NCBI GenBank assembly: GCA_021636625.1
Contig: JAJWLX010000010.1
Coordinates: 1-64,000, forward strand
Length of the DNA: 64,000 nt
DNA from: Prevotella sp.
GTDB lineage: Bacteria > Bacteroidota > Bacteroidia > Bacteroidales > Bacteroidaceae
Direction of reading: 5' to 3'
The stretch's first letter is position 1, and every line of letters starts with the position of its first letter. The notes below the pieces were generated by a model. The model searched no databases, had not been told where the DNA came from, and saw only the letters and a list, made by a program, of their open reading frames with translations. The position numbers were made by a program, and so were the translations under genes. This document shows, piece by piece, positions 42,302 through 50,909 of the stretch.

Positions 42302-43891
42302 TTATCTTGCTGCAACATATTTATGCAATGTCTGTCTTACAGCACCCTTGCCGGCGAAGAGTTCCTTCACCATGCCTTCTATCTGCTCGCCGAAGCCTGC
42401 CTCGTAGAGATCGAGTCCGAAGACATCCTTGCGAGAATAGAGATTCTTCAGGCAAGAGTAGTCCTGATCCGCCTTGCCTACCTCCAGAGGAGCCACGATG
42501 GCCTGGAGTTCTGCCAGCAATGGGTCGGAAGATGGCTCAAATGGCTTCAGGTTATCATCCAATGCCTTGAGATAGCGGGCGTAACCTGCCAGCACCAGCG
42601 GAATCAATATCAAATTATTCTTGTCGAGACCACGGTCGATATACTTCTTGATGGTCTCACCGAAGCGGATAGAGAGTTTCTGACTGGTATCGGTAGCAAT
42701 GCGCTGAGGAGCATCTGGCATGAAAGGATTAGGCAGACGCTTGTTGATAACGGTGCCGATAAACTCGTATGGGTTCAATACGCCTGGGTCTGTAACCACT
42801 GGCATTGCCTCGATATAACCGATCTTCTGGATAAAGGCACGCAGGTCCTCATCTGCCATCTCGGCAGAAATCAGGGTATAGTCGAGCATGCAGCCATAGA
42901 TAGACATCGCCGTATGTAGCGGATTCAGACAGGTAGTCACCTTCATGGTCTCCACCTCATCCACGGTCTTGCGGGTAGTATAGAGTGCCCCCCCCAACTC
43001 CAATGGCGGACGGCCGTTGGTATAGGTATCCTCGCACACGAGATACTGCACTTCCTCTGCATTCACGAAAGGAGCGGTAAAGGTATGCTTCTCAGTGATG
43101 ATGGTATCATTGTCCTCGAAACCATCCTCAGCCAGCATCGCCTGCACCTTCTCATGAGGACGAGGCGTAATCTTGTCGATCATAGACCAAGGATAAGTCA
43201 CCTTCTTGTCATCGTTGATATAATCCAGGAAATCAGCCTCCACGATGCCATCCTTCACCCAGCGCTCGGCATACGCCTTCACGCCCGCCTTCACGTGGTC
43301 ACCATTGTGAGAGCAGTTATCAGTAGATTGCAGAGTAACCGGCAGCTTGCCTGCCTTGAATCTCTCGTAGAGGAGCGCGGTAAGCTTACCCATGGCGAAG
43401 ACTGCATCGAGACCACGAGTCAAATCGGCATCATTGAAGGAATACCCCTTCTCAGTAATGGTAAAGGTAACCATCTGCAGACTCGGTGCCTGGAAAATCT
43501 GAACCAAGCGAGCCCAATCCTCACCAAACTGCTTGTCAGCCTTCAGACTCTCCGTGATAGAAGCGATCACCTTCTTCTCGATGGTGCCGTTAGACTGGAG
43601 GCTCACCAGGAGCGAGAGGTTATGGTAAGGGCGATAAGCCTTGTCGATGATTTCGTAGTCGAAGCTTTCCGCCACGATGACGCCACGGTCGTACTTACCG
43701 GTGTTGAGAGCATCGTTGAGGATGGCGGCAGGAAACGCACGGAAGATGTTACCTGCACCGAAGTGAACCCAAGTAGGCTCATCGTGAGTCTTCTTGGCAA
43801 CTGCTGCAATATCATAATGAGGAAGCTGATAACCTTTAGCTTCCCATTCTGCAGCCTGAAAATTTTCAGAAAGAATGTCGTTCAGTTTCAT
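42302..43891 (-). CDS. uxuB: Fructuronate reductase / mannitol dehydrogenase-family protein
   Basis: 529 residues. Long-chain mannitol-dehydrogenase family: NAD-binding VHFGAGNIFRAFPAAIL near residues 42-58, and a C-terminal catalytic domain with KLSIRFGETIKKYID. Together with UxuA, D-fructuronate (from glucuronate) to mannonate is the likely reaction; the alternative is a tagaturonate or mannitol enzyme of the same family. The uxuBA pair supports UxuB. Confidence 0.9.
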   Translation of the reverse strand: MKLNDILSENFQAAEWEAKGYQLPHYDIAAVAKKTHDEPTWVHFGAGNIFRAFPAAILNDALNTGKYDRGVIVAESFDYEIIDKAYRPYHNLSLLVSLQSNGTIEKKVIASITESLKADKQFGEDWARLVQIFQAPSLQMVTFTITEKGYSFNDADLTRGLDAVFAMGKLTALLYERFKAGKLPVTLQSTDNCSHNGDHVKAGVKAYAERWVKDGIVEADFLDYINDDKKVTYPWSMIDKITPRPHEKVQAMLAEDGFEDNDTIITEKHTFTAPFVNAEEVQYLVCEDTYTNGRPPLELGGALYTTRKTVDEVETMKVTTCLNPLHTAMSIYGCMLDYTLISAEMADEDLRAFIQKIGYIEAMPVVTDPGVLNPYEFIGTVINKRLPNPFMPDAPQRIATDTSQKLSIRFGETIKKYIDRGLDKNNLILIPLVLAGYARYLKALDDNLKPFEPSSDPLLAELQAIVAPLEVGKADQDYSCLKNLYSRKDVFGLDLYEAGFGEQIEGMVKELFAGKGAVRQTLHKYVAAR

Positions 43892-43928
43892 ACTTTTATA
43901 TTTTGATGTTGTTTTATGTATTCGCCTA

Positions 43929-43936
43929 CAAAAATA
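43929..43936 (-). promoter_or_regulatory. -7 box for uxuBA
   Basis: Minus strand TATTTTTG, 38 bases before the uxuB start. No matching -33 box. Confidence 0.5.
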
Positions 43937-44011
43937 CGAATAAACATCGAATCTCCCTCACATTTTCGCAAGAAAAAACAAAAACTGAACGAATAGAAAT
44001 CTATTTTGAAC

Positions 44012-44056
44012 AAAAAAGCATCCCCCACCCTTACATCAAAGTAAGAATGGGGGATG
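44012..44056 (-). terminator. Terminator of the DUF1703 ATPase gene
   Basis: CATCCCCCACCCTTAC (44019-44034) pairs with GTAAGAATGGGGGATG (44041-44056), interrupted by a short mismatch, loop ATCAAA, with T6 on the minus strand (44012-44017). Begins 6 bases after the stop. Confidence 0.92.
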
Positions 44057-44061
44057 TTCAT

Positions 44062-45627
44062 TCAAGATACTATTTTCCATTCCAGGCAGTTCACCTCGTC
44101 CTTCACCGAGAAGTTCAAGCCTATCTTCACCACCTTCTTGCCGCTCATCTTGAAAGCATCGGCATAGTGTTTTGCCTCTATCTGGGCGAGAGCCTCCTCG
44201 GCACTCTTGTTGAACTTCAGCTCCATCACGTAGATGGTATCAGCCGTCTCCATCGTAATATCGATTCTGCCCTTTGCCGTATGCTGCTCCACGAGGATAT
44301 CATAGTTGGTGAGCAGGGCAAACATGATGTAGAGCGTCTGCTGCCAATGTCCCTCGTAGTGGGTATTGTCGCAGTAAGGCACCGTCTCCAGAAAGTCGTT
44401 CAGCAGGCAGAAGGCAGCATCCATATCCCCCTTCTTCACCAATACCGACATCTTGGCGATGGTCGTGTTAGCCTTCGCCGACTTGTCCGTCAGATAATGA
44501 GGCAAGAGGCTTCCATACAGCCCCACCCTAATCTCCTGGTTAGGCAATGCCAACAGGTACAATTTTGTAGGCTTGTCATATCCCTTGATGGTGACATACC
44601 CGCTCTGATAAAGCAAAGGTACGATGGTGGTCATCGTTTCGGTGGGGGCATCAAAGTCCTTCTTGCCCACCTCTATGGCCTCGCCAAGGTCTGCAGGCAG
44701 GAATTCATACTTTCTCATCATATTGATGAGATAGGTAGGTGTGCCCGATCCGAACCAGTAATCATCCATTCTGCCATCAGCAAAGCAATTCAACAAACTG
44801 TAAGGATTGAAGACATCAGGCGATGGCCAGCAGAAGTGATAACCGTCATAATGGTCTTTCAGCTCCTGGATGGTCTCCTCCCTGTTCAGTTCCAGATGCT
44901 CAGCAAGAGCATCGATGTCATCGCTCATCTGGGTCAACATTTCCTCCTTGGTGATGCCGCAGATACCGGCATAAGGCTCGTCCATGCTCACATTCTTGAT
45001 ATTGTTCAGCTCACTGAAGATGCTGAGTTGCGAGAACTTCGTGATGCCCGTCAGGAACACAAAACGGAGCAATGGCTCGCAATCTTTCAAGGGACTGTAG
45101 AAATTGCGCATCGTATTGCGCAACACATCGAGTTTTTCCTTCTCATGCGCCACATCCAGCAGCGGAGCGTCATATTCATCGATAAGCACCACAGCCTGCT
45201 TGCCAGTCTTTGCAGTAACTGTTCTTATCAAGTTGAGCAAACGAACGTTTGGGGCTGGAAAATCACAATCCACTCCAAACCTATCCTCATTTTCCTTCAA
45301 TATATATAAGAGGTATTGATCCAGCTGATCCTTCTCCATGTGTTTGCCTCCAGCCAGGCTGAAGTGCAGCACGGGATAAGCCGTCCACTCCTTCTCCAGC
45401 TTCTCGATGGCAAGCCCCTCGAAGAGTTCCTTCTTGCCTTCGAAATAACTCTGAAAAGTAGAAACCAGCAGCGACTTACCGAAACGGCGAGGTCGGCTCA
45501 GGAAGAAATACTTTCCATCTGTATGTGTCATACGATAGATATATTCCGTCTTGTCGATATAGAGGTTGTCCAACTTGCGGATTTCCTCAAATGTCTGAAT
45601 TCCTATAGGATATAATTTTCTTGCCAT
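44062..45627 (-). CDS. AAA-ATPase-like protein with PD-(D/E)XK nuclease C-terminus (DUF1703 type)
   Basis: 521 residues from the ATG at 45627 (a TTG two codons upstream is less likely). N-terminus KLYPIGIQTFEEIRKLDNLY, an AAA-ATPase-like core with the motif SRPRRFGKSLLVSTF (Walker A), and VVLIDEYDAPLLD (Walker B). The C-terminal nuclease-like part has RIDITMETADTIYVMELKFN, a D-ExK pattern. These genes are multi-copy in Prevotella and Bacteroides genomes; function unknown, mobile-element or defence links are suspected. Unrelated to the neighbouring ABC-type ATPase yet shares its promoter module. Confidence 0.9.
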   Translation of the reverse strand: MARKLYPIGIQTFEEIRKLDNLYIDKTEYIYRMTHTDGKYFFLSRPRRFGKSLLVSTFQSYFEGKKELFEGLAIEKLEKEWTAYPVLHFSLAGGKHMEKDQLDQYLLYILKENEDRFGVDCDFPAPNVRLLNLIRTVTAKTGKQAVVLIDEYDAPLLDVAHEKEKLDVLRNTMRNFYSPLKDCEPLLRFVFLTGITKFSQLSIFSELNNIKNVSMDEPYAGICGITKEEMLTQMSDDIDALAEHLELNREETIQELKDHYDGYHFCWPSPDVFNPYSLLNCFADGRMDDYWFGSGTPTYLINMMRKYEFLPADLGEAIEVGKKDFDAPTETMTTIVPLLYQSGYVTIKGYDKPTKLYLLALPNQEIRVGLYGSLLPHYLTDKSAKANTTIAKMSVLVKKGDMDAAFCLLNDFLETVPYCDNTHYEGHWQQTLYIMFALLTNYDILVEQHTAKGRIDITMETADTIYVMELKFNKSAEEALAQIEAKHYADAFKMSGKKVVKIGLNFSVKDEVNCLEWKIVS

Positions 45628-45651
45628 AACCAAATGCTATCTATTTATTTG

Positions 45652-45683
45652 CAAATATACATCAATTCTCCCAAACAACCAAG
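45652..45683 (-). promoter_or_regulatory. Promoter of the DUF1703 ATPase gene (CTTG-N20-TATATTTG)
   Basis: -7 TATATTTG at 45652-45659, -33 CTTG at 45680-45683, spacing 20. The same design stands before the gene at 47277. Confidence 0.75.
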
Positions 45684-45690
45684 CATTTCT

Positions 45691-45711
45691 ACGATTTTAA
45701 CAAAAAAAACA
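45691..45711. repeat. 21-bp exact direct repeat, copy 1
   Basis: The sequence from ACGATTTTAAC to the end of an A8 run plus CA is identical to 47341-47361, 1650 bases away. It lies upstream of a promoter in both places and its A8/T8 run also ends a terminator hairpin on each side. Confidence 0.95.
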
Positions 45712-45712
45712 T

Positions 45713-45748
45713 GAGGGCGTGTCATAAGTCCATAACGCACTCTTTTTT
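45713..45748. terminator. Hairpin after the ATPase cassette
   Basis: GAGGGCGT (45713-45720) pairs with ACGCACTC (45735-45742), 7 of 8. T8 follows on the minus strand and T6 on the plus strand. It would end the minus-strand ATPase transcript. Between it and the 40-codon ORF (45749-45830) I see only a short dyad GCAAGG...CCTTGC near 45778. Confidence 0.65.
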
Positions 45749-45830
45749 AGTTTTTCAAGAACTCTTGTAGTTGCAAGGATATCCCTTGCGGTGGTTCTCC
45801 TATCGTCAGGGAGTTGGCATCTCCTCTTTA

Positions 45831-45953
45831 TTATTTCCTCTGATATTTAAACATGCCAGTAAATTCAGCGTCTTCAGCTGTCAATTTAGAAATAGAATCA
45901 TCAACTAAGCCTAAAAGTTCACGATTACCTTTTAGTATTGCAATCTTTCGCAT
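45831..45953 (-). CDS. 40-residue ORF after the ABC-type ATPase gene
   Basis: Reads MRKIAILKGNRELLGLV..., ending FKYQRK and two TAA stops. It starts 14 bases after the ATPase stop in another frame. The composition (mixed charge and hydrophobics) is protein-like rather than random. It may be a complete small protein, or the 5' remnant of a partner gene; I do not recognise the family. It is short enough that chance cannot be excluded. Confidence 0.45.
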   Translation of the reverse strand: MRKIAILKGNRELLGLVDDSISKLTAEDAEFTGMFKYQRK

Positions 45954-45966
45954 CTTACAGTAGTTC

Positions 45967-47277
45967 TCATATTGATTCCACACCTTCAATTTTGTTGATA
46001 TATGACTGCATTTTCATATCATCCAACGATGCAGAATAAGACAAGCCCTTCAATTTTTCATCCAAGGCCGCCAAGCGTTTCTGTTCTTCACTTGTCAAAT
46101 GCCCATATCGTTTCAGCAACTCTTCCTGTTCCTTAATATCCTGATCATATAGAGGAGCCTGTACACTTTCAACCCCAAAGAGCTCGCTTAAAAGAATTTG
46201 ACTGACATCATAATTAGTAAAGTCAGCATTACAGGTTTTTATCGTGTCACCATCAAGCACAACAATTTGCGCAATATCAGAAGCACCTTGCAGAATAATA
46301 GGGCTATGAGTGGTAACAACAAACTGCACATTAGGAAAAACCTCATGCAGTTTACGCAATATTTCCCTTTGCCATTTAGGATGAAGATGCAGATCTATTT
46401 CATCAATCAGGATGACCCCCGAAGCTTCCAAAGGATTCTCTATTCCCGGATTTCCTTCCGCCATACGCGATGCGATATCCGCCACCATAGCAATGATGAT
46501 TTTATAGCCATCACTGAATTGTTCTAGTCGCAATTCTCTTTTTTTCACCCCATTCTCATATTCATCCATAACAAACCTAAGGGGATGGATCTCAATATGT
46601 GGATTTCTATATTTTCTATCCACAAAAGCTTCAATAGCTCTGCGCACTACCTGCAACATGGTAGAGTGATAATTAAAATCTCTTCTGCTTTCCCTCTCTC
46701 TTCTCTCTTCATCTTCCATCATATCATACCAAGCAAAGAATCGCTTGAAATCAGTAGAAGCCTCCAAGGATGAGTTATAGCAATCCCATTGATAAAAAAC
46801 CTTTTGGAAACCACGTTTACGCTCAGGAGCCTTTATTTGCCCACGTCCTGTACCATAATAAGCAAGAATAGGCAAACCAACCCTTTCCCCATGCATAATT
46901 AGATTTCTCATGTTTTCAGCATAAGCTTTCACTTCCTTCACATCAGATTGAAGAGGAAGAATCATCCCTTTACGATAACGCGTTATACCATAATGGTTTT
47001 CATCGTTTCTGAGCACAAGTTTTGCATACAGGAAATCTGCGATACGATTATCATCATCAATATGAACATCAGAATCTTTAAAGTTTTTCAGAGAATTACC
47101 AGGGAAGACACCAATAAACGGACTGAGCATAATGGAGATCGTGTCAAGAATAGTACTCTTGCCACAACCATTATTACCCAATAATATCGTTATATTCTTA
47201 TCATCTTCAAATGTCAATGACTGTGTATTATTGCCAAACAATCTCACATTCTGCAATGACAGCTGCTCTATTCTCAT
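45967..47277 (-). CDS. ABC/SMC-like AAA ATPase (AAA_21 type), possible defence protein
   Basis: 436 residues from the ATG at 47277, which lies downstream of its promoter; a longer frame to 47325 would start upstream of it. N-terminus MRIEQLSLQNVRLFGNNTQSL, Walker A LLGNNGCGKST, signature-like LEQFSDGYKII, Walker B GVILIDEIDLHLHP and H-loop VTTHSPIIL: the compact SMC/RecF-style head. Such ATPases occur in Septu (PtuA), retron and Gabija-like defence systems. The expected HNH or other nuclease partner is not visible; a 40-codon ORF follows. Hence defence is an inference. Confidence 0.85.
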   Translation of the reverse strand: MRIEQLSLQNVRLFGNNTQSLTFEDDKNITILLGNNGCGKSTILDTISIMLSPFIGVFPGNSLKNFKDSDVHIDDDNRIADFLYAKLVLRNDENHYGITRYRKGMILPLQSDVKEVKAYAENMRNLIMHGERVGLPILAYYGTGRGQIKAPERKRGFQKVFYQWDCYNSSLEASTDFKRFFAWYDMMEDEERRERESRRDFNYHSTMLQVVRRAIEAFVDRKYRNPHIEIHPLRFVMDEYENGVKKRELRLEQFSDGYKIIIAMVADIASRMAEGNPGIENPLEASGVILIDEIDLHLHPKWQREILRKLHEVFPNVQFVVTTHSPIILQGASDIAQIVVLDGDTIKTCNADFTNYDVSQILLSELFGVESVQAPLYDQDIKEQEELLKRYGHLTSEEQKRLAALDEKLKGLSYSASLDDMKMQSYINKIEGVESI

Positions 47278-47301
47278 AAACAAATTCTTTAAATAATAAT
47301 G

Positions 47302-47333
47302 CAAAGATAATGATTTCCCTGACAACCTCCAAG
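47302..47333 (-). promoter_or_regulatory. Promoter of the ABC-type ATPase gene (CTTG-N20-TATCTTTG)
   Basis: -7 TATCTTTG at 47302-47309, -33 CTTG at 47330-47333, spacing 20. It fixes the ATG at 47277 as the start. Confidence 0.8.
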
Positions 47334-47340
47334 TTTTTTC

Positions 47341-47361
47341 ACGATTTTAACAAAAAAAACA
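47341..47361. repeat. 21-bp exact direct repeat, copy 2
   Basis: Identical to 45691-45711; see there. The sequence beyond it toward the promoter is also similar between the two sites (CTTGG...GTTG...GGGA). Confidence 0.95.
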
Positions 47362-47400
47362 ATCCCGGCCCAGAGATTCCTTTGAATCTCCGAGCCGGGA
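47352..47400 (-). terminator. Terminator of the WecA-like gene
   Basis: TCCCGGC (47363-47369) pairs with GCCGGGA (47394-47400), and GAGATTC (47373-47379) with GAATCTC (47384-47390), followed on the minus strand by T8. Strong intrinsic terminator 26 bases after the gene. Confidence 0.93.
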
Positions 47401-47425
47401 ATATCTTGTATTTATATTTAGAGAA

Positions 47426-48541
47426 TTATATTTCCGGTTTCGACCTTCTGGTGTGCAGGATGACGTCCAGGATAAGGTGGAACACAATCCATACCACGAT
47501 GTCGATACCCAGGATATACGTGATGTTCACATCCCCTATCAGCGCCACATTGATCAGGATGAACATCAGCGAGAGCATACAGATGCTTACCATCACCTGT
47601 CTCACTTTCAGCCCACATCTCAGCAGCTTGTGGTGGATATGGTTCTTGTCTGGCAAGAACGGATTCTTCCTTGTTCTCAGCCGGTGGCCCACCACTCTCA
47701 CCACGTCGAGCAGCGGCACCAGCATGGTGGTAAACGCCAACACCATGTTATAGTCGCTCACGGCACGAGGATGCACATCCACCGTACTCAGGTGAATCAT
47801 CAGGAAGCTGATGATATATCCCAGCGACAGCGAACCCGAATCGCCCATGAAGAGCTTCCTGCCCCTCATCTCGTTTCCAAACACATTATAATACCAGAAC
47901 GGGATGATCACACCCAGAGCCGAGATACACAGCAGGGCATAAGAGTACAGTCCCAGCCAGATATGCAGCCCCGCCAGAGCCACCAGCGAGATGGCACAGA
48001 GCCCCGAAGACAGACCGTCGATGCCGTCAATCAGGTTGATGGCATTGGTAACATACACCACGATGAGCACGGTAAACGGCATGCCGAACCATGGAGAAAC
48101 CTGATACACCCCGAAGAGTCCGTCGAGCGACTTGATCCATACGCCCGAAGCCACGAGCAGGCTTGCCGCCAATATCTGCACCAGGAACTTCTTCTTGTAC
48201 CCCACGCCTATCAGGTCGTCGGCGAGACCCACCAGGAAGAGCATCATGCTACCCACCAGCAGGGCGAGGAACTCATAAGGCACTTCCCCCTGCATGGATT
48301 TGCTGTTATATCCCAACAAATAGGCTATCAGCATAAGCCCACCCATGGTAATCAGCATCACGGGGAAGAAAGCAAGACCGCCCAGCCTTGGTATCGGCGC
48401 ATGATGCACCTTTCTCTCGTCAGGCATGTCAAACAATCTCTTCTTATGAGAGATGAGCAGAATGCTAGGTAGCACCATCATGGCGATAGTTATCGCTACG
48501 ATAAAGGCACCCAGCAAATAAAAATAAATTGGCTGAATCAT
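47426..48541 (-). CDS. WecA/TagO-like undecaprenyl-phosphate glycosyl-1-phosphate transferase
   Basis: 371 residues, about ten TM helices. Motifs of the family: DERKVHHAPIPRLGG, FLVGLADDLIG (Asp pair), NAINLIDGIDGLSSG, and MGDSGSLSLGY, with the HIHH cluster near residue 325. It transfers a sugar-1-phosphate (commonly GlcNAc-1-P) to undecaprenyl phosphate, starting O-antigen or capsule units. It ends the polysaccharide locus, 187 bases after the GT4 gene, and is less AT-rich than the glycosyltransferases. Confidence 0.9.
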   Translation of the reverse strand: MIQPIYFYLLGAFIVAITIAMMVLPSILLISHKKRLFDMPDERKVHHAPIPRLGGLAFFPVMLITMGGLMLIAYLLGYNSKSMQGEVPYEFLALLVGSMMLFLVGLADDLIGVGYKKKFLVQILAASLLVASGVWIKSLDGLFGVYQVSPWFGMPFTVLIVVYVTNAINLIDGIDGLSSGLCAISLVALAGLHIWLGLYSYALLCISALGVIIPFWYYNVFGNEMRGRKLFMGDSGSLSLGYIISFLMIHLSTVDVHPRAVSDYNMVLAFTTMLVPLLDVVRVVGHRLRTRKNPFLPDKNHIHHKLLRCGLKVRQVMVSICMLSLMFILINVALIGDVNITYILGIDIVVWIVFHLILDVILHTRRSKPEI

Positions 48542-48609
48542 ATATCTATACTATTATATTACTGAATCCACTTTAAAAAGTCGTTTTTGTTTTTTTATCT
48601 TATAAAACG

Positions 48610-48628
48610 CCATTTGATTATCAAATGG
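48610..48628. promoter_or_regulatory. 19-bp perfect dyad upstream of the WecA-like gene
   Basis: CCATTTGAT-T-ATCAAATGG, a perfect 9-bp inverted repeat around one base in the 187-base spacer. The spacer also holds a hairpin, TGAAGTTTCG (48679-48688) / CGAAACTTCA (48711-48720), right after the glycosyltransferase stop, a likely terminator. The dyad may be an operator. Confidence 0.6.
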
Positions 48629-48728
48629 TTACATTTGAAAAATTTCGCAAAAATGACTATTTCAAGTGGGCTCAAGACTGAAGTTTCGCAAGTGAATATA
48701 TAGTAACTAACGAAACTTCAATTAACTG

Positions 48729-49841
48729 TTACTTAACACCAATACTTTTTAAATACTCAACATATTTTAAAGCAACTTTGTCCCAAGTAAAAGAATTAAT
48801 AACCTTCTTAAAATTTTCTTCTTTAAAATAGCGTAGTTGTTCAGAATTGTTCTGTACAAATTCTAAAGCATTTATCAAATCATCAACATTTTCAGGTCGT
48901 ACATAAACTGCATCATCCTTTAAAAATTCACGATTTGCCTCAATATCACTTGCAATAATTGGCAAACGATAAGAAGCTGCTTCAATCATTACTATACTCA
49001 ATCCTTCTATTGTAGAAGGCAAACAAAAGCAGTAAGCATCACGCAAGAGGCGAGCCTTGTCTTTTCCATATACAGCACCAGTGAAAACTATATCCTTGCA
49101 ATCTCCAGCTAACTGCTTTAAACTATCAACGTAAGTTGGCATTACATCATTGCTACCCGAAATTACGAGTTTATAACCTTTATTTTTAATTTTTTTAAAG
49201 GCTTTAATCAAGTAATCAGGATTCTTATCCTGAACCAATCTTCCCATAAAAAAGAAATATTTACCTTTTTGAAGATTATATGTATCAAGTATATTCGATT
49301 TATCTGCAAGTTTTAAATCAGGTAAATTGACTGCACAAGGAATACAAACAGCATTTTTATGATATGTTTCTTTAAAATAAGCAACCTGCCCCATACTACA
49401 CATCACCAAATGTTGGTTGGTTTTTGCAGTAATTGCTTCCATCAATTTCATAATTCTTTGGGCTTTTAAGCTATACTTACTTCTCTGCCATTCCAAACCA
49501 TGTCCTTCCATAAGAGAAGGAATACCAAAAACACGAGGAATCCAACTCCACAAAGAAGGAGGCCAAGCATTATAATGTATAAAACTAACATGGCGTTCAT
49601 ATAGAAGAGTTTTAATTGTTGCTTTCAAACCGCACCAAGGCTTACATATTAAGTTGCTTTTTGGTCCTTTATGCGATATTACTTTCACGCCATTAATATA
49701 TTCAACTTCATTATGATCGCTTTCACACCAAACAACACACTCATGCCCCAACTTTGATAATTCCTGAGTTAGGTTATACATATAGTTTTCTATACCACCT
49801 AACTCATGAATATTACGTCCACCAATAAAAACAATTTTCAT
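48729..49841 (-). CDS. Glycosyltransferase family 4 protein
   Basis: 370 residues. GT-B fold: N-terminus MKIVFIGGRNIHELGGIENY (acceptor domain) and a C-terminal GT4 domain with GKYFFFMGRLVQDKNPDYLIKAF and STIEGLSIVMIEAASYRLPIIASD (donor nucleotide binding, E-x7-E). Adds one sugar of the repeat unit; substrate unknown. Its ATG touches the stop of the radical SAM gene, so they are coupled. AT-rich. Confidence 0.9.
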   Translation of the reverse strand: MKIVFIGGRNIHELGGIENYMYNLTQELSKLGHECVVWCESDHNEVEYINGVKVISHKGPKSNLICKPWCGLKATIKTLLYERHVSFIHYNAWPPSLWSWIPRVFGIPSLMEGHGLEWQRSKYSLKAQRIMKLMEAITAKTNQHLVMCSMGQVAYFKETYHKNAVCIPCAVNLPDLKLADKSNILDTYNLQKGKYFFFMGRLVQDKNPDYLIKAFKKIKNKGYKLVISGSNDVMPTYVDSLKQLAGDCKDIVFTGAVYGKDKARLLRDAYCFCLPSTIEGLSIVMIEAASYRLPIIASDIEANREFLKDDAVYVRPENVDDLINALEFVQNNSEQLRYFKEENFKKVINSFTWDKVALKYVEYLKSIGVK

Positions 49842-50905
49842 TAGTCACAGTTTTGATCAGGATTGCCAACACCTTCTCGCAAGCCTTGCTTATCATTATT
49901 ACCAACATGAAAGAATGGAACACAATGGGTATCAACTTTACCTCCCATCATTACCTTAATCTTATTTTTAATAACCCAAGGAGCAACTTTAGTAATATAC
50001 TTACGCATTACTGGGCTAGCACTACCTATCATCCAGCAAGACTTTGTACAATTTGCTACACATTCTCTCACCTTTTTTGCCTGATCGCCATTCCAAATTT
50101 CATCCCATGATTGCTCATGCAAGTTACCCATAATCTCAAACCAACAGCTTTCTTCCATACCATTACAAGGAAGAACATTACCAAAAGGATCAACAAAGAA
50201 ATTTTCATTTCCAGCCTCGCATGGCAGCATACGACGACCATTATGAATGTAGTTGATAAGCCCCAGATTAAAGAATGCACGAAACCAACTTTTTGGAGAG
50301 TTTTCCTTCATAAGTCTCTGAATAAGTTCGTCAAAATTTCTACAAACCTCATCTTTATTAGTGACCACATTATCAGTTTTGTGGAAATAGAAAGAATTAT
50401 GGAAACTTGCTGTAGCAAATTGCATTCCTAAATTACGATTAAGTTCATACAGATTAAGCATATCATCTGAATTGTTATTAGATACAGTACAACCAAATCC
50501 AATATCCTTAATCCCCATGCGACGAAGTTCAAGAAGAGTCTTCAAACCTTTATCAAAACCGCCTTGGCGACCACGTAATTCATCATTTTTACATGACAGT
50601 CCCTCTATAGAAATACGATATCCAACATTTGGATGCTTCTTGGCCATTTCTATGATACGATCGCTAAAGAAACCCGATGTAGAAAAAACAATACGATCAG
50701 CTTTCTTCTCTAAGATTTTAACAATTTCCTCAATATCCTCACGTACAAAAGGCTCTCCACCTGTAATATTACAAGCAGCCATATGAGGAAGTTTCTCTAA
50801 TAACTCTGGTTTAAATTCCTCATTTCTTTTAGTTGGATTGTCCCAAATATTACACATTTTACAACGCATAGGACAACGATAAGTTACAATAATAGAACCA
50901 TCCAT
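49841..50905 (-). CDS. Radical SAM protein with SPASM-like domain in the capsule locus
   Basis: 354 residues. The radical SAM motif CX3CX2C is C11, C15, C18 (YRCPMRCKMCNIW), with NITGGEPFVRED as the GGE SAM-binding segment. The C-terminal SPASM-type Cys set begins LPCEAGNENFFVDPFGNVLPCNG and continues CVANCTKSC, binding auxiliary Fe-S clusters. Homologues occur in polysaccharide loci but their reaction is mostly undefined; sugar dehydrogenation or epimerisation, or peptide modification, are possible. Flanked by two GT4 genes with tiny gaps, so it acts in the same pathway. Confidence 0.88.
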   Translation of the reverse strand: MDGSIIVTYRCPMRCKMCNIWDNPTKRNEEFKPELLEKLPHMAACNITGGEPFVREDIEEIVKILEKKADRIVFSTSGFFSDRIIEMAKKHPNVGYRISIEGLSCKNDELRGRQGGFDKGLKTLLELRRMGIKDIGFGCTVSNNNSDDMLNLYELNRNLGMQFATASFHNSFYFHKTDNVVTNKDEVCRNFDELIQRLMKENSPKSWFRAFFNLGLINYIHNGRRMLPCEAGNENFFVDPFGNVLPCNGMEESCWFEIMGNLHEQSWDEIWNGDQAKKVRECVANCTKSCWMIGSASPVMRKYITKVAPWVIKNKIKVMMGGKVDTHCVPFFHVGNNDKQGLREGVGNPDQNCD

Positions 50906-50909
50906 AAAT

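Noticed and set aside
45713..45742. Terminal inverted repeat of an insertion sequence
   Set aside because: GAGGGCGTGTCATAAGTC looks like some IS ends, but the segment pairs with its own right side as a hairpin flanked by A8 and T6, and no transposase or mate is visible; a terminator explains it better.
47278..47325. Longer N-terminus for the ABC-type ATPase
   Set aside because: It would start upstream of the promoter -7 box at 47302-47309, and MRIEQLSLQN is the usual start of the family.
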